A stretch of 64,000 bases of DNA from Massilia sp. NR 4-1 (GCF_001191005.1 NZ_CP012201.1:1736001-1800000), one strand, 5' to 3'; positions 1-11,368 are shown, numbered from the stretch's first letter. Program-made: numbers and translations. Notes: generated by a model from the sequence alone, not told the origin.

Positions 1-1
1 T

Positions 2-3000
2 TGGCTGTATGCCTATGACAATATGGGGCGTCTCAAGCTGGAGACCACGCCCGAGGTACTGGCCTATGACAGCAATGGCCTGCTGCTCAGCAAATACGAC
101 CTCGGCCACCCAACCATGCAGTCCCTCAAGACCCAGCTCGAATACGATGCCTTGGGCAATCTGCTGTTCCGCCGCGAAGGGTATGAATCCCCGGTCATGC
201 GCCAGACCGAATACCGTTATGACGCCGCCGGTCATCAGATTCAGATCATCCGCCCATCGACACGCATCTACGATGCGGCGGCCGATCAGCAGCAAGGGTT
301 CAAATCGCTCGACGTTACGGAAAAGGACTCTGGCTCGCTGATAAGCACGGTCAGCTACGACGTGCTCGGCAACGCCGTAGCCAACAAGGACGTTGGCGGT
401 GAAATGAGCTACAAGCTGTACGACGCGGCAGGCCGGGTGCGCTATGAAGTGGACGCCAAAGGCTACGTCACGGCATACGAACGCGACGCATTCGGGGCGG
501 TCGTCTTGATGACCCGCTACGCCAATCCGGTCGCCGTACCCAACACCCGTCTTGCCAGCCTGCCTCCTGCCGAGCTTGCCCGTCAGCTCTCGCCGGACAG
601 TGCGCAGGACCGCACCCTGGAAACCCGCTATGATCGCTTGGGCCGCGTTCAGCAAACGCTCGAACCGACCCGCTTCATCTACGATCCGGCCGCACTTGGT
701 TCACCTTATCTGACGGCGGCAAAAACCACCGTCCTTGAATACACCGCCTTCGGCGAAATCCGCAAGCGCTCCGTATATGGTTCGGATCAAGGCCGCGCGG
801 TGACCGAAGCCGCCGTCACGCTCTACTACTTCAACAAGCGCGGCGAAAAAAGCGCTGAAGTGGCAGTGTTGTCGGACAAGCCAGGCGATCGCAGGGGCTA
901 TCTGACCACCTACCGCTACGATTTTGCGGGCAATCTGGAATCCCAGACCGAATATAGCGGCGCCTATGGCGGCTGGAGAGAGGACGGCTATGAGCCGTTC
1001 ACAGCCGATTCGCCCAAGGACCGCAGGACCGCTTATACCTATGACGATCTCAATCGCCGTCGAAGCGAAACCAAGGCCAACGTAACTGTCGCCAAAAACA
1101 ATGGCGATGCGGATAGCACCCTGGTCAATCTGAAAACGGAGTATACCTATGACGCCGTGGGCAACCAGCGAAGCATTACGGATGCGCTGCAAGGCCAGAC
1201 GTTCTATTACTACGATGCTTTGGGCCGCCAGAGCGCCATTGTCAAAACCCTGAAACCCGGCGCCAGCGATGTTGTCAACGGCGGCGATCTGCTAACCGAA
1301 TTCGCGCGGGACTTGCATGGCAACACGGTATTGACCATCGAGTACGCGGACGGGCCGAAAGCCGGTTCGGTCAGCGAGCAGACCTATCTGGCGACCTCCG
1401 CAACCAACGAGCGCAACCGCATGACGGCCAACCGCTACGACGCCAATGGTTTGCTGGTCGAGACGATGGACGCGGTCCAGTTCATGGGCCAGCGCGGCAG
1501 CACGCATATCTCATACGACGTATATGGCCGTGTTGCCAAGAGCTGGCGCGCGGTCAGCAATGGCGATAAGAAGGAAAGCAGTTACGAAATCACCCGTTAC
1601 GATACGCTGGGCCGCATCAGCGAAGTCCTGACGCCAGGCAATCAAAATATCGTCAACAACACCGGCGCACCATATACCCGCAAGACGAGCAGCTACAACG
1701 CCTTCGGCGAAGTGACGTCCACCGGTTATGCGATCGGCGACGGTGCGGCGACCGAGATCTCCTACGCCAAGTACGACCGCGCCGGCAATGCTTGGCTGAG
1801 CAATGGAAAGGATGGCATCGACAAGGTCGCCTTCTACGATGCCTTTGGCCAAGCCACCGCGGTATTCCAAAGCACGAGCACCGACGCCTCCATCCTGTCC
1901 CGCTTGCAGCGGCCGGAAGACGTTTTGAGTCTGGAGAAACTGGTCCGCACCAACACCCGCTACGACCGCCTTGGCCATGTGGTGGATCGCCGTCAAGCCG
2001 GCGATCCCCGCCTCATGGTGCTTCAGCTCGTTGACGGCAAGTGGCTGCGCCTGCCATTGGCCGCCGGAGAGTCGGCCAAGGACAGTCTTCTGGTCCTGGG
2101 CGACTCGTCCATGATCGGCGAAGGAAAATCGCTGTTCATGCACTACCGCGCCGCCGGCAATCCCGATTGGATCATGGCGGAATTCCCACGCCTGCAAGTA
2201 GTAGATGGAAATCCTGTATTCAATACGCGTGGCATGGCGCCGGGTCAGTATGAATACAAGGTGTTCACGCAGGTTGCCGGACAGCCGCTTATCAACCGTG
2301 AAGGCGGTACCATGACTCTGGCGGCCGATTCAGCCGTCGACCCAACGCGTGAAATCGTCATGCTGTACATGCTGGTGTTTGGCCGCGCGCCCGACATCGA
2401 CGGCCTGCGTTTCTGGCTGGGCGCATACGGCAAAGGCTATCGCCGCGACGAGATCTTGCAGCACATGCTCGTATCCGTCGAAGCACAGGGCCGCTTCAAG
2501 GACATGAGTGCGGCCAAGGTCATCGAAACGATCTATCAAAGCGCCTTTAACTACTCCAGTGCGCAACTGATCGAAAAACAGGGCGAAATCGGTAACTGGG
2601 TCAGCCGCTATGTGCGCGCCACTTCGCCCGCCGATCAGCGCGGCACCATCCTGGCCGACCTGCTGGGCAGTACGCTCGCCAAGCGCGACACCACCAGCCA
2701 GCTGGTGGAAATCCGCTCCCTGGCGCTGTCCAACTTCATCCAAAACGGTGGCAGCGACCCAGCTGTAGCCCGTGAGCTCATAGCCGCCGCTGCTCTGCGG
2801 CCGGCAACGGTGGCCAATGAAGCCATTCAGCGCGGCCGCCTTGAAGGCAGCCAGGTTCAGCTGATTCGCCTTTACCTGGGCATTTTCGGCCGGGCACCGG
2901 ATAAAGGCGGTTTCGACGCATGGCTGAAAGTCATGCTGGACGGCGTCAAAGCCGAGGCCGTGGCGGAAGAAATGCTGCGCAGCCCGGAGGCGATGCAACC

Positions 3001-6000
3001 ATGGATGCAGCCCGTTGCCGGTTTGACCGCTGAACAATATCGCGAGCAGTTGATCGCACGCGCCTATGACAATATGCTGGGCCGCAAAGTCAGCGCCGAT
3101 GAATTGTCTTCCTGGACGGCGAAGATGAGCGGGTCTACAGGCCTGACCCGTGGCCAATTTATCGTTCAATTGGCCGGCACGATCGCTGAATATCGTGGCG
3201 ACGACGCGGCAAGAATCAACGATCGTACGACCTTGAGCAATAAGCTGGCCCTGGCCTACACGGCCAGCGTCACGCTGGGCGGCAATCTCGACAGCGATGC
3301 CGCGGCGGCATTGCTGAAAGACGTTAAGGTCGGCTCAGATGTCAGCGAAGCGGTCAAGCAAGCCATCCAGGACATGACGGTGAAAGCCGCCGCGACCAAA
3401 CAGGCGCTGCAAGCGGCAACGACGGCTGCCGGATCGGCAGTGATGGAGGATCAGTGGCGCACTTTGACGCGCATGTACTTCATGTTTACCCAGCGCCCGA
3501 TCGACAATTCGGGCCTGAACTTCTACCTGAGCTACTATCAGAACTATCTGAAGACCGATCCCAAGGAACTCAATGGCTGGACGCAGACCGCCACGTTCCT
3601 GATGATGGATCCCAAAGAGCCGAAAGATGTGCTGGGCAATTGGCAAGCGCTCAGCAACGACGATTTTGTCGCGCTCATGTACCGGAACGCGCTCGGTTAC
3701 GCGCCCAACAGCCCTGGCATCGCGGCAGAAATGGCGACGTTCAGCCAGGATTTAAAGAATGGTAAGAGCCGCTTTGAGGTTGCGGCATCCATCGCGATGT
3801 ACATGCTGTCTTCGCCGCAGATGCAGCGCAGCGATCAACCGCATCGTGCCATGCTGGACAACCGGACCACCATGGCGCTGGCCATAACGCAAGTACTGGA
3901 CCTGTCCGACAAGACGGCAAGGCAGGAAATCATGCAAAAGGTCAGCGCGACCGACCTAAGCGCCGCCACCGACTACGCCTACGCGGCATATCTGGGTTCG
4001 CTGCAAAGCCGGCTGGTCACCACCCAAAATGCCGCGCGTGCCGGTCTGTCCGTAACAGAATTGATGGAGCTGGCATCCAAGGCGGCTCTCGAAGCCAACA
4101 ACGCCAACAGTCTCAAACCAGGCTCGGTGGCCCTGCGCCGTCTGCAATTGTCGCAACTTTATGTGGCATTACTGCAAAGGGGAGGATCGAACCCGATCGA
4201 TGCCAAAGGGTTGGAATTCCATCAGAGCAATGCGGGTGCCCTTTCGCTTGAACAAAGTGCCCAATTCCTGGTTACCTCGAAAGAGTGGGAAGATCTTTAC
4301 CCCCCATTGGGCGACCGCGCGTTTGTCGAGACCGTATGCAAGAGCTTCCTCTCCGCTCTGGCAGGAATACCTGAGGTGAAACTACAAGAATGGACCAGCA
4401 TGGCCGGTGCCGGCGGATCGACTCCGCGCGGCAACGCGGTGGCCAGCATTCTGCGGTACATCATGGAATATTCGGAGTTTCAGCCGAAAGATGCCGGAAG
4501 CCTGAGCTTGATGCAAGCCCGCGCCGCTTTCCTGCAAAAGGTCGCCAAAGAATTTGTTGTGCTCAACAACGAAACCACGGGTATTGTTCAACAGCAGCAG
4601 CAAGAGCTGGCGAACAAGAAAACCGAGCTTGACCAATTAACCAAAACGCTGCGGGAGCTGGAAGAAGCGAAAAAAAATCTTGAAACACAGACCAAACCGG
4701 CCATCGATAGCGCCAAGGCAGCTATCGCGGCAGCCTCTACGCGCAACGGACAGAAAATCGCCAGTCCGCTGGTGGCCTTGCAACTGTATGTGCTGTTGAA
4801 TAATCGCTCTGACAGCCGGCTTGTCGCTCCCAAGGAGATGATGCCATATCTTCTGAATGCCATATCAATTCCGCAGGCAGCCGAGTGGATTCTGAATGAT
4901 ACGGAAGCACAGAGGGAGGGTGGCCTGCCGGCGAGCGATAGCCCTCAGCAGTTCACTGAAAAGATTTATGACCGTATCTTCGGCCGCTTGCCCACCGCGG
5001 AAGAATTGGCCAAGGCATTGACGCAGCTTGGCACCGGAACCAACTTTGCGCTCCGTGGCCAGCTGGTCGCTACGCTTCTGGAGCGGCAAAACCAATTTGA
5101 AGAAACCTCTGTTCGTGGCATTGAAAATAAGAAAGCCTTAGACAACCAGGTTGCGAATCTGATGACGCGCCTCGTCAGACTTCAACAAAATGCCGTCGAT
5201 AGCGCAGATTCAGAGCTGCAACGGCTTAATAATATTGACAGCGTCATTGACCGTAGCATTGAAAGTTCTCAAGCGAGAATCAGGGAAGCAAATACGAACG
5301 CCAATCTTTATGCAAAGAATGCAGAAGACGCTCAATGGTTGATAAATAATTCCGCTTCGGCGTATAAAGCTGCCAAAATCTATTCTGCGATGTGGAGAAA
5401 TAGCAGCCCATCGTTTAACGAAATCCTTGTTCACGCCCGCTATTTTGCCGTGCTTGATGCGCAAGCAGTCAGCTTGGAAATGCTGAAAAATATCATCAAG
5501 AACGATGGTTATCCGGCAAACAACCGTGAGTTCATGAAAAAGGCATATTTGGCGATCTTCGGCAGGGAAGCTGATGAAGACGGATTGAAACATTATGCCG
5601 ACAATGTCCTCAGTAAAAATATCATGACGAAGGAGGCAGTGCTCTATGCCATAATCAGCAATGCGGGTGAGGGAAAATCTGAACGAGAAATTAAAGCCCA
5701 AAGCATTATCAACTCCACATTAAACCAAGCCAAGTCCTATATTGACAATTACAATAATTCTCAATATGTTTTGAGCAATGAACCTAGAAATATCGAGTGG
5801 CTGAAAGGCGAGAAGACAGCAAACAACAATAAGATTTACAGCCAAAGAAATGAGGTAAATAACCAGCGAAATCTTTTAAGCTCTTTCAATACCTCCAATG
5901 GTGCTCTGCAATCCGCTGGCAATGCGAATAAAGTAGCCGTAGATGTGGTTTTCGCAAGGGTCAAATATGACGAGGCTCAGGCTAAGCTAAAACCTGCGCA

Positions 6001-9000
6001 AGACGCTTACGATAAGCTGAACAAGGATGCGGCCCGCTTCCAGGCCAGCGCTGCTGCTGGCCAAGACATCGTGAAAGCGACCAGCACGAGTGCCGATGCC
6101 GCGGCCAAGCAGGTCGCTACGGCATCAAAAAATTTCGCCAATGCGGACGCCCTTGCGGCGCAACGCATCGTGCACGTTTATCTGGGCGTTCTGAACAAAG
6201 GCCCGTCGATCAGCGAGCTGCAATATTGGTTGGAACAATCGAGGATCGGTGCAAACGGCCTGGAAAATGCGCTGAAGCAATTGGCGAATAAGCTGATGAG
6301 CGGTCCGGAAGCACAAAGCCGAAATCTCTTCCCCGCCGGAATGTCGAACATCGACTTCGTGAAATATGTCTACGCCAACGGCGTTGGCCGAAGCGACCTT
6401 GCGGGCGACACCGGTCCTGCGGCATGGGCGAATTTGCTGCAGAACGGTACTAGCCGGGCCGAGCTGATAACCCTCATTACCGAAGGCGCACTCAAAAGCT
6501 ATACCACCGACTCGATCAATCTGAACAGCAGAACCCGCGCCATCCTCGATAAACTCGCGAGCGCGAAAGTGATGGATGAAGATGCCAATGCCGCCCTTGC
6601 CATAGCACTCAATAAGGTCAACGATGCTGCGGCGAGCGCCAATGCAGCAGGTCAACAACAATTGAACGACTCTCCTTCGGCCCAACTGGTCGTGCGGATC
6701 GTTCGGTCTTATCTGATCCTGCTCCAGCGCCAGCCGGACCCGTTCGGCATGCGCTATTACTTCCAGAATATGACTGCGGCCGGCGCGACGGACCAGGCAT
6801 TTTTGATTGGCAAGATGTTGAGCAGCGATGAGACGGCCGCGCTCTACCCGGCCACGATGACGAACGAGGACTTTATCCATCAGCTTTTCCGCAATGCGAT
6901 GAGCCGTTCCGCCACGCCGGATGAGCTTGCGAAGTACAAAGAACTGCTGCTGCAGAAGAAACGGGAAGATGTCGTCGTCGCCATCATCAACGATATGCTT
7001 CAGCCAAAGCCCAAGGACTTGGCGCAGCATATTTCGCGCAGCGCGTTTGCCGACAAGATTGCTGCTGCACTGAGCAAGACCCAGTTCGACTTTGAAAACT
7101 ACGGCAAATCGCTGCAAAGCGCGATCGACCTCGCGCAAAAAGCGCTGACGAACGGCGTCAACACGCCTTCGGTTCCCATGACTCCGGTGATCGGCACCAG
7201 CATCAGCGGCTCACGCGTGGAATTCGGCAGCGATCAATATAAGGTCGACCGCTGGGGCAATGTGCTCGAGGCAGCCGATCTGCGCGATTCCACCTACAAG
7301 ATCAGCTACAGCTACGACCATAACAACCAGCTGTTGGCCAAGAGCCATAACGCTATATCGCCCTCCTCTGCCCCTGGCGTGCAAAACCGCTATGACGCTG
7401 TGGGCCGTCTGGTGGCGACCCGCGACGCCAATGGCAACGTCAATAAAATGGCGTACAACAGCAATGGCTACCAGATCGCCGAAACGCATGCGGACGGCGG
7501 CGAGGTTATTTATGAGGTAGATAAATTCGGGCTGCGCACTTCGGTGAAGACCTCGCGCGCACCCAAAGAGTACGTTAAGACGACCTACGTCTACGACCAG
7601 CTTGGCCGCCAGCTCAGCAGTACCAGCGACGAAGTCCGCATGTATTTCTGGGATGGACTTGGCACGTCGGCCAATGGGCTGATGGGACGGCAACTGGAGG
7701 TATACGCATACGACGAACTGGGCCGCCGCATCAGCGCGGTCAAGACGGCCTTGCCTAACGACCAGGCTAATTTCGGCCAGAAGTTCATCGATCCGAATAT
7801 GAATGCCACGACGCGTCTCCGCTACGATCTGAGCGGCAACGTCATCGAAACGACCGACGCGGCTGGACGCTCGACCCAGTTCGTCTATGATGCGCTGAAT
7901 CGGAAGATCGCGGAGCGCGGCCCCAATCTGAGGGGTAAAACATGGGCGTATGACGCGCAAGGCCGTCTGCAGAACCATACGGATTTGGATGGCAACCTCA
8001 CGACCTACAAGTACAACGCATCGAACCAGCTTGTCAGTGCTAAAGGCGAGTATAAAAATGAGTTCGGCGGATTTGATAAGCAGGAGCTGAAATATGCCTA
8101 TGAGGACCATACCGGCCAGCTTAGCCAAATCGAGGATACCAACCTTGGCCAAACCAGCAGCTATACCTATGACGCCTTAGGCAATCGAATTAGCGAGAAG
8201 GTCAAGACAAAAAATGGCGCCTATATCCAGAACCAGATCTTGCATTATGACTGGCAAAATCGTCTCGAAGCTGTTAACGCTACCCTGCAGGATAGCCACT
8301 ATCAAATCACGTACAAATATGATTTGAATGGCAACAAAACCAGCGAAAAAACAATCTTCAATACCACCTTGGATACGAAGAAGACGATTACCGTCGCCTA
8401 TAAGTATGACAATATGAACCGGCAAACCCAGGTTTCCGGGAATATCGAGGTCATCCAAGGCACACAGTCTCGTCCTACCGAAATTCAATCGAAGGATAAA
8501 TTCTATAAATGGAATGAAGAAGAAGTGGCGCTGCCATGGGAAAACGCGACCAATACGCTCATTGCCACCCACGACTTTGAATATGACCAGCAAGGCAACC
8601 GTACCCGCGACAATCAAGAAAATTACAGCTACGATGCGCTAGGCCGGCTTTCGACAATTATGGTGGGCAATACGATTACCGGCTCCCGCCAGTACGATAC
8701 CGCCGGCCGCGTGATTGCGTCGAATGGCGGTGGAGAGATCCGTCTGAACGCCTACGACATATCAGGCCGTCTTGAAAAGCAGCGTGTTGTAGACGGAAAT
8801 AACTACACTACTCGCAGCGACGTCACTTATAGATATTTTGTTAATGGCGAGCTTGAAATTTACGCCCTGTACAACGGCGCAGGAGATTTGCTGCAAACCA
8901 CGAACAACGACTATAGGTTGGCGCGGGAAAGCTATTTATTGGGCAGTACGACGGTTCGTAACTATGGAACAAATGCTGACTTCAAAACCAGTGCATTGAG

Positions 9001-11365
9001 CTATGACGTGAATGGCAATCTCTCGTCCACGATTGTAGACAATGTCATTCGCAACTTCACCAATGACAGCAACGGCCACGTTCTGGAAAAGGTTGAACTG
9101 AAGAGCGGCATTGCGACGTCTTTGTCCCGTACCTTGATCGTTAACGGCGAAGTCCTGGGCAGCAACGATAGCAATTACGAAACCTTCAGTAGCGTCTATG
9201 AGTCCCTGACCGGTTCAGCAGCCACGGAAGCCAACCCAAGTACATATGTGGTGCAAAAAGACGGCGAAACTCTGGCGTCCGTCGCCAAAGCCGTATGGGG
9301 TAACGAGCGCTTGTGGTACCTGATTGCGCAGGCGAATGGCCTGAACGGCAGCGAAACGCTGAAAGCCGGCCAGCCATTAACCATTCCGCAAAAAGCCAGC
9401 GCAATCTACAACGACGCAAATACCTTCAAGCCTTACAACGCAGCCGAGTTGGTGGGAAGCACCACACCGGAACTTGCGCTGCCGCCACCACCGAGCAAAG
9501 GTAAAAAGTGCGGTGGTTTAGGTGGCGTTATCGTCATGATTATCGTGGTCGTGGTTGCCGTAGTAACGCAACAATACTATCTGGCGAATGCGGCACCAAC
9601 CGCAGCAGGTGCCGGTGCTGGCGCCACGGTCGGTGCTGGTGCCACAGCAGGCGCTGGTGCCACAGCAACCGGAGCTGCGGCAGGTGCTGCTGGAGCCGGA
9701 GCGGCCGGAGCTGTTGGTGCGGGAACGGTCAGCCTAGGCACAACCATTGCCGCTGGAGCAGTCGGTGGTGCTGCCGGCTCAATTGCCGGTCAGGTCGTTG
9801 GAAATATACTCGGCATTCAACATGGTTTCAGCTGGAAGCAAGTTGCAATGGGTGCTCTGGGGGGAGCACTAAGTGCAGGCTTGGGCCAGACAGGGTTAAG
9901 CAACTGGCAACGGGCTGTGATTGGCAATGCCGTCAATCAAGGAGTGGGCGTTGCCACCGGTCTGCAGGAGAGCTTCAATTGGCGTGGTGTCGTAGCCTCG
10001 GCAGCAGGAGGTTACTTAAGTGAAGGAATCAGCGATGTCAGCCAATCCGTGGGTAACTGGTTTGGCGATATGAGCGCGTCTGCCACTATCGCGAAAATCG
10101 CCACAGATACGACCCAAGGCATTCTCAGCGGTTCAGTTCAGAGTGTGGTGTCGAACGGGAAGCTCAATTTCAAGCGGGTAGCGGCAGATGCGTTTGGTAA
10201 TGCGCTGGGCAACAGCTTGGCAGCGCTGATGATTGGTGTCAGCACAAGCCAATCCAAAACCACCATTGGTGGACGAAGCGAACATGGTATGGGGTGGCGC
10301 ACGACTGGCGGCGGCTTCAATCTTGGAGGCGTCCGGACTGGTAGCGGTCCCACCTTTGACGGAGATGACCCTGATGTCGGCGGAGGTCAGTCGCCAAATA
10401 GTGAAAACTCCCCGCACGGTTCGGCATCGCCTGCAGATCCATCACCTGATAGTGTGCCATTGGTTGCTTACCCAGGTGGACTTGGCCGACAAGATCAAGG
10501 ACTAGATCGCCAGACGACTCTTAATTATGCAGATGGAACGATAGTGCCGATCGTTACCCGAACGACAAATCGTATGTGGGCACTGGGGCAAATGCAGTTG
10601 GAAGAAAGCCGACAAGCCGGGGTGCATGAGCCAGCCGAAATTCTTCGCCAAGCGAACGACCTGGCCTGGGCTCCTAAAGGGGCTGTCTATAATGGTGAGT
10701 CTGTTTGGAATACGCTCGGATTGGTTGAAGCCACCAAGAAACGGCCTGATGTAGATACATTAATGAAATCTCAATTGACATCTGCTTGGCGGGATCTGTA
10801 TACGCGTGGACAAAATGAGCAAGTTCTGGGTATGCCGAATTCCGCTCGGGATCTTCCTGGTCAGCTCAGAGAAGATGCCTTGGGAGCGCAAGCGTTTGGA
10901 GGTGCGAATTTGCGTGCATCTCGCCTCCAAACTTCTAATATCCTGCCAACGACGAAAGCAGGTCATGCGATATATCTTGCACCAACGAAAGCACCAGGCG
11001 ACGCCGATTTCGTGGGTCCATTGCGGCCGGATGTAACTACGCTAAATCGCCAAGCGGTTCTTGATCTGGGGATGCCGAACAAACTAAGCCCGAGGCAAGA
11101 TCTGCACATTCCGCCTGTAACTGATGGGCGAAGTGTCCTAACGGCAGATCCGAATGATCTTCTTCAGGGCCTATTGGATGGCCAGTATTCGATCTTGAGA
11201 CAGCCGAAGCCTGGTCAAGCGGTTGTAGACTTTGGACAGCCAATCGGCGATTTTTGGAGCAAGGCGTCTAGTCAGCCCGCATACGTGGGGCCAACGAATT
11301 ATGGCTCAGTTATGTATGGCAAGAACGGCGTACACATTGTCCCTGCTAATCCTAATCAATGGTGA
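2..11365 (+). CDS. Giant RHS/YD-repeat polymorphic toxin with DUF4214 array (rhs1), 5' end outside window
   Basis: The frame is open to the left edge, so the N-terminus is missing. Aligning its first residues with the complete paralogue at 12882-28826 suggests about 1640 residues are absent. Counted from position 23, the order is: YD repeats (about 1-680), a beta-rich domain (about 680-770), DUF4214-like repeats with coiled-coil spacers (about 774-2380), YD repeats (about 2400-3060), LysM (about 3073-3130), a hydrophobic segment (about 3167-3185), an Ala/Gly glycine-zipper region, the junction DAFGNALG (about 3390), then a C-terminal domain of about 385 residues. That last domain ends in a segment containing NYGSVMYGKNGVHIVP; I cannot assign it to a toxin family. 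RHS shells are known to encapsulate C-terminal toxins; that this one does so is inferred. No signal peptide can be checked. The stop codon lies 3 nt before the putative immunity gene. Confidence 0.9.
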   Translation, partial: WLYAYDNMGRLKLETTPEVLAYDSNGLLLSKYDLGHPTMQSLKTQLEYDALGNLLFRREGYESPVMRQTEYRYDAAGHQIQIIRPSTRIYDAAADQQQGFKSLDVTEKDSGSLISTVSYDVLGNAVANKDVGGEMSYKLYDAAGRVRYEVDAKGYVTAYERDAFGAVVLMTRYANPVAVPNTRLASLPPAELARQLSPDSAQDRTLETRYDRLGRVQQTLEPTRFIYDPAALGSPYLTAAKTTVLEYTAFGEIRKRSVYGSDQGRAVTEAAVTLYYFNKRGEKSAEVAVLSDKPGDRRGYLTTYRYDFAGNLESQTEYSGAYGGWREDGYEPFTADSPKDRRTAYTYDDLNRRRSETKANVTVAKNNGDADSTLVNLKTEYTYDAVGNQRSITDALQGQTFYYYDALGRQSAIVKTLKPGASDVVNGGDLLTEFARDLHGNTVLTIEYADGPKAGSVSEQTYLATSATNERNRMTANRYDANGLLVETMDAVQFMGQRGSTHISYDVYGRVAKSWRAVSNGDKKESSYEITRYDTLGRISEVLTPGNQNIVNNTGAPYTRKTSSYNAFGEVTSTGYAIGDGAATEISYAKYDRAGNAWLSNGKDGIDKVAFYDAFGQATAVFQSTSTDASILSRLQRPEDVLSLEKLVRTNTRYDRLGHVVDRRQAGDPRLMVLQLVDGKWLRLPLAAGESAKDSLLVLGDSSMIGEGKSLFMHYRAAGNPDWIMAEFPRLQVVDGNPVFNTRGMAPGQYEYKVFTQVAGQPLINREGGTMTLAADSAVDPTREIVMLYMLVFGRAPDIDGLRFWLGAYGKGYRRDEILQHMLVSVEAQGRFKDMSAAKVIETIYQSAFNYSSAQLIEKQGEIGNWVSRYVRATSPADQRGTILADLLGSTLAKRDTTSQLVEIRSLALSNFIQNGGSDPAVARELIAAAALRPATVANEAIQRGRLEGSQVQLIRLYLGIFGRAPDKGGFDAWLKVMLDGVKAEAVAEEMLRSPEAMQPWMQPVAGLTAEQYREQLIARAYDNMLGRKVSADELSSWTAKMSGSTGLTRGQFIVQLAGTIAEYRGDDAARINDRTTLSNKLALAYTASVTLGGNLDSDAAAALLKDVKVGSDVSEAVKQAIQDMTVKAAATKQALQAATTAAGSAVMEDQWRTLTRMYFMFTQRPIDNSGLNFYLSYYQNYLKTDPKELNGWTQTATFLMMDPKEPKDVLGNWQALSNDDFVALMYRNALGYAPNSPGIAAEMATFSQDLKNGKSRFEVAASIAMYMLSSPQMQRSDQPHRAMLDNRTTMALAITQVLDLSDKTARQEIMQKVSATDLSAATDYAYAAYLGSLQSRLVTTQNAARAGLSVTELMELASKAALEANNANSLKPGSVALRRLQLSQLYVALLQRGGSNPIDAKGLEFHQSNAGALSLEQSAQFLVTSKEWEDLYPPLGDRAFVETVCKSFLSALAGIPEVKLQEWTSMAGAGGSTPRGNAVASILRYIMEYSEFQPKDAGSLSLMQARAAFLQKVAKEFVVLNNETTGIVQQQQQELANKKTELDQLTKTLRELEEAKKNLETQTKPAIDSAKAAIAAASTRNGQKIASPLVALQLYVLLNNRSDSRLVAPKEMMPYLLNAISIPQAAEWILNDTEAQREGGLPASDSPQQFTEKIYDRIFGRLPTAEELAKALTQLGTGTNFALRGQLVATLLERQNQFEETSVRGIENKKALDNQVANLMTRLVRLQQNAVDSADSELQRLNNIDSVIDRSIESSQARIREANTNANLYAKNAEDAQWLINNSASAYKAAKIYSAMWRNSSPSFNEILVHARYFAVLDAQAVSLEMLKNIIKNDGYPANNREFMKKAYLAIFGREADEDGLKHYADNVLSKNIMTKEAVLYAIISNAGEGKSEREIKAQSIINSTLNQAKSYIDNYNNSQYVLSNEPRNIEWLKGEKTANNNKIYSQRNEVNNQRNLLSSFNTSNGALQSAGNANKVAVDVVFARVKYDEAQAKLKPAQDAYDKLNKDAARFQASAAAGQDIVKATSTSADAAAKQVATASKNFANADALAAQRIVHVYLGVLNKGPSISELQYWLEQSRIGANGLENALKQLANKLMSGPEAQSRNLFPAGMSNIDFVKYVYANGVGRSDLAGDTGPAAWANLLQNGTSRAELITLITEGALKSYTTDSINLNSRTRAILDKLASAKVMDEDANAALAIALNKVNDAAASANAAGQQQLNDSPSAQLVVRIVRSYLILLQRQPDPFGMRYYFQNMTAAGATDQAFLIGKMLSSDETAALYPATMTNEDFIHQLFRNAMSRSATPDELAKYKELLLQKKREDVVVAIINDMLQPKPKDLAQHISRSAFADKIAAALSKTQFDFENYGKSLQSAIDLAQKALTNGVNTPSVPMTPVIGTSISGSRVEFGSDQYKVDRWGNVLEAADLRDSTYKISYSYDHNNQLLAKSHNAISPSSAPGVQNRYDAVGRLVATRDANGNVNKMAYNSNGYQIAETHADGGEVIYEVDKFGLRTSVKTSRAPKEYVKTTYVYDQLGRQLSSTSDEVRMYFWDGLGTSANGLMGRQLEVYAYDELGRRISAVKTALPNDQANFGQKFIDPNMNATTRLRYDLSGNVIETTDAAGRSTQFVYDALNRKIAERGPNLRGKTWAYDAQGRLQNHTDLDGNLTTYKYNASNQLVSAKGEYKNEFGGFDKQELKYAYEDHTGQLSQIEDTNLGQTSSYTYDALGNRISEKVKTKNGAYIQNQILHYDWQNRLEAVNATLQDSHYQITYKYDLNGNKTSEKTIFNTTLDTKKTITVAYKYDNMNRQTQVSGNIEVIQGTQSRPTEIQSKDKFYKWNEEEVALPWENATNTLIATHDFEYDQQGNRTRDNQENYSYDALGRLSTIMVGNTITGSRQYDTAGRVIASNGGGEIRLNAYDISGRLEKQRVVDGNNYTTRSDVTYRYFVNGELEIYALYNGAGDLLQTTNNDYRLARESYLLGSTTVRNYGTNADFKTSALSYDVNGNLSSTIVDNVIRNFTNDSNGHVLEKVELKSGIATSLSRTLIVNGEVLGSNDSNYETFSSVYESLTGSAATEANPSTYVVQKDGETLASVAKAVWGNERLWYLIAQANGLNGSETLKAGQPLTIPQKASAIYNDANTFKPYNAAELVGSTTPELALPPPPSKGKKCGGLGGVIVMIIVVVVAVVTQQYYLANAAPTAAGAGAGATVGAGATAGAGATATGAAAGAAGAGAAGAVGAGTVSLGTTIAAGAVGGAAGSIAGQVVGNILGIQHGFSWKQVAMGALGGALSAGLGQTGLSNWQRAVIGNAVNQGVGVATGLQESFNWRGVVASAAGGYLSEGISDVSQSVGNWFGDMSASATIAKIATDTTQGILSGSVQSVVSNGKLNFKRVAADAFGNALGNSLAALMIGVSTSQSKTTIGGRSEHGMGWRTTGGGFNLGGVRTGSGPTFDGDDPDVGGGQSPNSENSPHGSASPADPSPDSVPLVAYPGGLGRQDQGLDRQTTLNYADGTIVPIVTRTTNRMWALGQMQLEESRQAGVHEPAEILRQANDLAWAPKGAVYNGESVWNTLGLVEATKKRPDVDTLMKSQLTSAWRDLYTRGQNEQVLGMPNSARDLPGQLREDALGAQAFGGANLRASRLQTSNILPTTKAGHAIYLAPTKAPGDADFVGPLRPDVTTLNRQAVLDLGMPNKLSPRQDLHIPPVTDGRSVLTADPNDLLQGLLDGQYSILRQPKPGQAVVDFGQPIGDFWSKASSQPAYVGPTNYGSVMYGKNGVHIVPANPNQW
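2340..7130 (+). repeat. DUF4214-like repeat array inside rhs1
   Basis: About eight diverged copies of a helical repeat with the core pattern [YF]-x-x-x-[LF]-x-R-x-P-[DS]-x-x-[GE]-[LF]-x-[FY]-[WY], for example FGRAPDIDGLRFW, FGRAPDKGGFDAW and TQRPIDNSGLNFY. They are separated by Gln/Lys/Glu-rich stretches likely to form coiled coils (around 4590-4740, 5110-5300 and 5940-6130). DUF4214 is known from large secreted and surface proteins. Here the array is inserted between two YD-repeat blocks. The part around 5200-6000 is clearly more AT-rich than its surroundings. Confidence 0.75.
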
Positions 11366-11368
11366 TAC

